A stretch of 8,894 nt of DNA from Janthinobacterium lividum (lineage in GTDB: Bacteria; Pseudomonadota; Gammaproteobacteria; Steroidobacterales; Steroidobacteraceae): the NCBI GenBank assembly GCA_943327025.2, contig CALPVO020000080.1, positions 1 to 8,894 of the forward strand. The letters are read 5' to 3'. The position numbers and the translations under genes are program-made. This document shows, in pieces, positions 6,902-8,894 of the stretch; position 1 is the stretch's first letter, and every line of letters begins with the position of its first letter. The notes under the pieces are model-generated. The model had not been told where the DNA came from. It did not search any database and saw only the letters and a list, made by a program, of their open reading frames with translations.

Positions 6902-8293
6902 TCATGCGTTGTCGCTGGCGATGAGGTCAACGCACTCGCCCGCCACTTCGCCGAGGAAGCGGATTTCTTCAGGCGTGATGACATAGGGCGGCATGAAGTA
7001 CAGCACCGTGCCCAGTGGGCGTAGTAGTGCACCACGCGACAAGGCGTGTCGATGCGCCCTGAGGCCACGGCGTTCCTCGAAGGGCCAGCCTTGTCGGGTC
7101 GCTTTGTCGCGTACCACTTCGATGGCCAAGATCATGCCGGTTTGACGAATCTCCGCGACGTTCGGATGGTCCGCGAGGCCGGCTACAGCTTGTGCCATGT
7201 GTGCGGCCGTGGTGCGATTGCGCTCGATCCAAGGCTCGTTCTCAAACATGCGGAGGGTCGCCCGCGCCACCGCACAGGCCAGCGCGTTGCCCGTGTAGCT
7301 GTGTGAATGGAGGAAAGCAGTCTTGCGCACGTAGTCGTCGTAGAACGCGCCATAGACTTGTTCGGTGGTCATCACCACGCTCAGCGGCAGCCAGCCCCCC
7401 GTGAGTCCTTTTGAGAGACAGAGGAAGTCTGGCGAGATATTGGCCTGCTCGCAGGCGAACAGTGTGCCAGTGCGACCGAAGCCAACGGCAATTTCATCAG
7501 CGATGAGATGGACGCCGTGTGCATCGCAGGCAGCCCGCAACAAGCGGAGATATTCAGGGTCGTACATACGCATGCCGCCCGCGCATTGCACCAGTGGCTC
7601 AACGATCACTGCAGCGACTTCGTCGGCATGGCGGGCGAGGGTAGCTTCCATGTGCGCAAACATCTTCCGCGCATGCTCGGCGGGCGTACTGCCTGGCTCC
7701 CGATGGAAGGCATCAGGCGAGGGCACTGTGATGACTTCAAGCAGCAGCGGGCGGTAAGTGTCCTTGAATAAGTCCACGTCACCCACCGAAAGGGCACCCA
7801 GGGTTTCTCCGTGGTAGCCATTGCTGAGCGTGATGAAACGGGTCTTGCGCGAACGCCCCGTATTGCGCCAGTAGTGAAAGCTCATCTTCAGCGCCACTTC
7901 GATGGCGGCGCTCCCGTTGTCCGCATAGAAGCAGCGGGTGAGACCCGGTGGAGCCAAGCGCACCAGGCTTTCCGAGAGATCGACGATGGGCTCGTGCGTG
8001 AAGCCCGCCATGATGACGTGCTCAAGGGTGGCGGCTTGGTCCTGCGCGGCCTTGACCAAGGTGGGGTGGCAGTGTCCGAACAGGTTCACCCACCAACTAC
8101 TCATGCCATCCAGTACGCGTCGGCCATCGTGGAGTTCCAGCCAGACGCCTTCGGCACGGCGCACCGGCAGCAGCGGCAGCGACTCGTGGTCTTTCATCTG
8201 GGTGCATGGGTGCCATACGGCGGCCAGATCGCGACGTACGAGGTCGGCGCCTAGGTCGGCTCCGGTCAGGTTACTAGAGCTCACTTCATTCAT
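6902..8293 (-). CDS. bioA: Adenosylmethionine-8-amino-7-oxononanoate aminotransferase (DAPA synthase)
   Basis: BioA is the PLP enzyme of biotin synthesis that transfers an amino group from S-adenosylmethionine to KAPA, giving 7,8-diaminopelargonate in the cytoplasm. The 463-residue product carries the signatures that separate BioA from other class-III aminotransferases: WHPCTQMKDHE (27-37) and SSWWVNLFGH (65-74). Also seen are the phosphate-binding DNGSAAIEVALK (125-136), the ring-stacking SNGYHGET (157-164), the PLP-nitrogen Asp266 in ADEIAVGFGRTG, the Schiff-base Lys295 in LSKGLTGG, and the substrate-side LLRPLGTVLYFMPPYV near the C-terminus. The start at 8293 has AGGGG seven bases upstream; an ATG 15 codons earlier (8338) adds only a non-conserved stretch. 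The length fits Pseudomonas-type BioA, somewhat longer than E. coli (429). No other bio genes are in the window, so the pathway is probably dispersed. rsmE follows on the same strand. Confidence 0.96.
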   Translation of the reverse strand: MNEVSSSNLTGADLGADLVRRDLAAVWHPCTQMKDHESLPLLPVRRAEGVWLELHDGRRVLDGMSSWWVNLFGHCHPTLVKAAQDQAATLEHVIMAGFTHEPIVDLSESLVRLAPPGLTRCFYADNGSAAIEVALKMSFHYWRNTGRSRKTRFITLSNGYHGETLGALSVGDVDLFKDTYRPLLLEVITVPSPDAFHREPGSTPAEHARKMFAHMEATLARHADEVAAVIVEPLVQCAGGMRMYDPEYLRLLRAACDAHGVHLIADEIAVGFGRTGTLFACEQANISPDFLCLSKGLTGGWLPLSVVMTTEQVYGAFYDDYVRKTAFLHSHSYTGNALACAVARATLRMFENEPWIERNRTTAAHMAQAVAGLADHPNVAEIRQTGMILAIEVVRDKATRQGWPFEERRGLRAHRHALSRGALLRPLGTVLYFMPPYVITPEEIRFLGEVAGECVDLIASDNA

Positions 8294-8376
8294 CGGGTGA
8301 CCCCTGCGGGTGGATTCAGGTACTGCTTTCCAAGCCATACGCAGATTCTATCCCGTGGCTGCGTTAAGCTGCGGGC
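8294..8376. promoter_or_regulatory. Divergent bioA/ampD intergenic promoter region
   Basis: This 83-base gap must hold start signals for both divergent genes. For bioA (minus strand), AGGGG (plus-strand cccct at 8301-8305) is a good ribosome binding site. TAGAAT (plus-strand 8345-8350) is a candidate -10, which would start transcription near 8338; no good -35 is apparent. For ampD (plus strand) there is no clear Shine-Dalgarno, and TTAAGC at 8364-8369 is a weak -10-like word close to the ATG. I see no long inverted repeat resembling the E. coli bio operator. Confidence 0.45.
8301..8305 (-). promoter_or_regulatory. Ribosome binding site of bioA
   Basis: AGGGG on the minus strand lies seven bases upstream of the ATG at 8293. 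It decides this start over the in-frame ATG at 8338, and no comparable purine-rich site was noted for the latter. Confidence 0.65.
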
Positions 8377-8894
8377 ATGGTTGGTGCTGCCCCTATCCCC
8401 TTGATTGACGTCGGTACCGGCTTGCTGGCTGGCGCACGGATAGTGCCTTCGCCCCATCAGGATTCTCGCCCGCCGGGAGCCACGCTGACGCTCGTGGTGC
8501 TCCATGGCATTAGCCTGCCGCCAGGCGAGTTTGGCGGACCGTGGATCGATGCGCTGTTCAAGGGGCAGCTCCCTGCCAGCGAACATCCCTATTTCGCTAC
8601 CATTGCGGGGCAACGAGTGTCCGCGCACCTCTGCATTGGCCGCGATGGCGGCGTGACGCAGTACGTGCCGTTTCATCGCCGTGCGTGGCACGCCGGCGCC
8701 TCTTCATATCGGCACCGGGTGGCCTGTAACGACTATTCCATTGGCATTGAGCTCGAGGGGACTGACGACATCCCCTACACCGACCCGCAATACGTGCGGT
8801 TAGCACAGGTATTGGCTGCCTTGCGCGCCAGTTACCCGCAGTTGGTCGACGTAGCCGGGCACAGTGATGTGGCGCCTGGCCGCAAGACCGACCC
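8377..8894 (+). CDS. ampD: 1,6-anhydro-N-acetylmuramyl-L-alanine amidase AmpD (3' end outside window)
   Basis: AmpD is the cytoplasmic zinc amidase that cuts the bond between 1,6-anhydro-N-acetylmuramic acid and L-alanine in recycled peptidoglycan fragments. Its loss raises AmpR-controlled beta-lactamase where that circuit exists. The 172 visible residues match the family along their whole length: GARIVPSPHQDSRPPG, VVLHGISLPPGEFGGPWIDAL, RAWHAGAS, CNDYSIGIELEGTD and GHSDVAPGRKTDP. The zinc ligands are His43, His162 and Asp172, with catalytic-type Glu125 and Lys170; they match E. coli H34, H154, D164, E116 and K162 at a near-constant offset of 8-9. The ATG at 8377 gives a slightly longer N-terminus than E. 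coli, and the ribosome binding site is weak, so TTG at 8401 is a possible alternative. The window ends just after the last zinc ligand; about 10-15 residues are likely missing. No cytosolic-exclusion signal peptide is visible, which favours AmpD over exported AmiD types. No ampE or ampR is visible here. Confidence 0.93.
   Translation, partial: MVGAAPIPLIDVGTGLLAGARIVPSPHQDSRPPGATLTLVVLHGISLPPGEFGGPWIDALFKGQLPASEHPYFATIAGQRVSAHLCIGRDGGVTQYVPFHRRAWHAGASSYRHRVACNDYSIGIELEGTDDIPYTDPQYVRLAQVLAALRASYPQLVDVAGHSDVAPGRKTD

Noticed and set aside
6162..7024. Plus-strand open frames over rsmE and the end of bioA
   Set aside because: The minus-strand genes carry full family signatures here, and the plus-strand translations are composition shadows.
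6859..7068. N-terminal extension of rsmE into bioA
   Set aside because: The extension would overlap bioA coding sequence in another frame and adds 70 residues unlike any RsmE; the ATG at 6858 gives the standard 243 residues.
8294..8338. Fifteen-codon N-terminal extension of bioA
   Set aside because: The downstream ATG at 8293 has a well-spaced AGGGG, and the extension is not conserved-looking.
8294..8376. BirA-type biotin operator
   Set aside because: No extended inverted repeat like that of the E. coli bio operator could be found in the gap.
1..8894. CRISPR arrays, insertion sequences, tRNA or rRNA genes, or an undescribed defence or mobile system
   Set aside because: Intergenic space is very limited and fully described. 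The only repeats are in-frame coding repeats in chpA, and all genes belong to recognised families.

Overview
The window is a GC-rich bacterial chromosomal segment with densely packed, ordinary-looking genes and no mobile elements, RNA genes or CRISPR. The protein content points to a gammaproteobacterium. It holds the end of a type IV pilus Chp chemosensory cluster (chpA, chpC), followed by an rsmE-bioA pair facing the other way. From memory, Pseudomonas aeruginosa has the same neighbourhood (chp genes, then rsmE, then bioA). The genus cannot be fixed from the sequence alone.

Layout. Positions 1-3099 (+) hold the 3' part of chpA, a large CheA-type hybrid histidine kinase that is already open at base 1. 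Then come chpC (3111-3581, +), a CheW-like adaptor, and a sarcosine/dimethylglycine dehydrogenase-like flavoprotein fused to a GcvT-type folate domain (3636-6125, +). Two genes run the other way: rsmE (6127-6858, -), a 16S rRNA U1498 methyltransferase, and bioA (6902-8293, -), the biotin-synthesis aminotransferase. An 83-base divergent gap separates bioA from ampD (8377 to window end, +), a 1,6-anhydromuropeptide amidase cut by the window edge. The flavoprotein and rsmE converge tail to tail with one base between their stop codons.

How the genes relate. chpA and chpC form one signalling unit controlling type IV pilus behaviour; their receptor and the PilG/PilH-type regulators would lie upstream, outside the window. 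rsmE and bioA form a probable two-gene operon read from the bioA promoter. The flavoprotein and ampD are functionally unrelated to these units: one-carbon/methylamine catabolism and cell-wall recycling respectively.

I found no convincing novel system. The points most worth a second look are the in-frame LPEV-type repeat array in ChpA, the flavoprotein sitting between the chp genes and rsmE-bioA, the one-base convergent junction, and the compact bioA/ampD divergent promoter.
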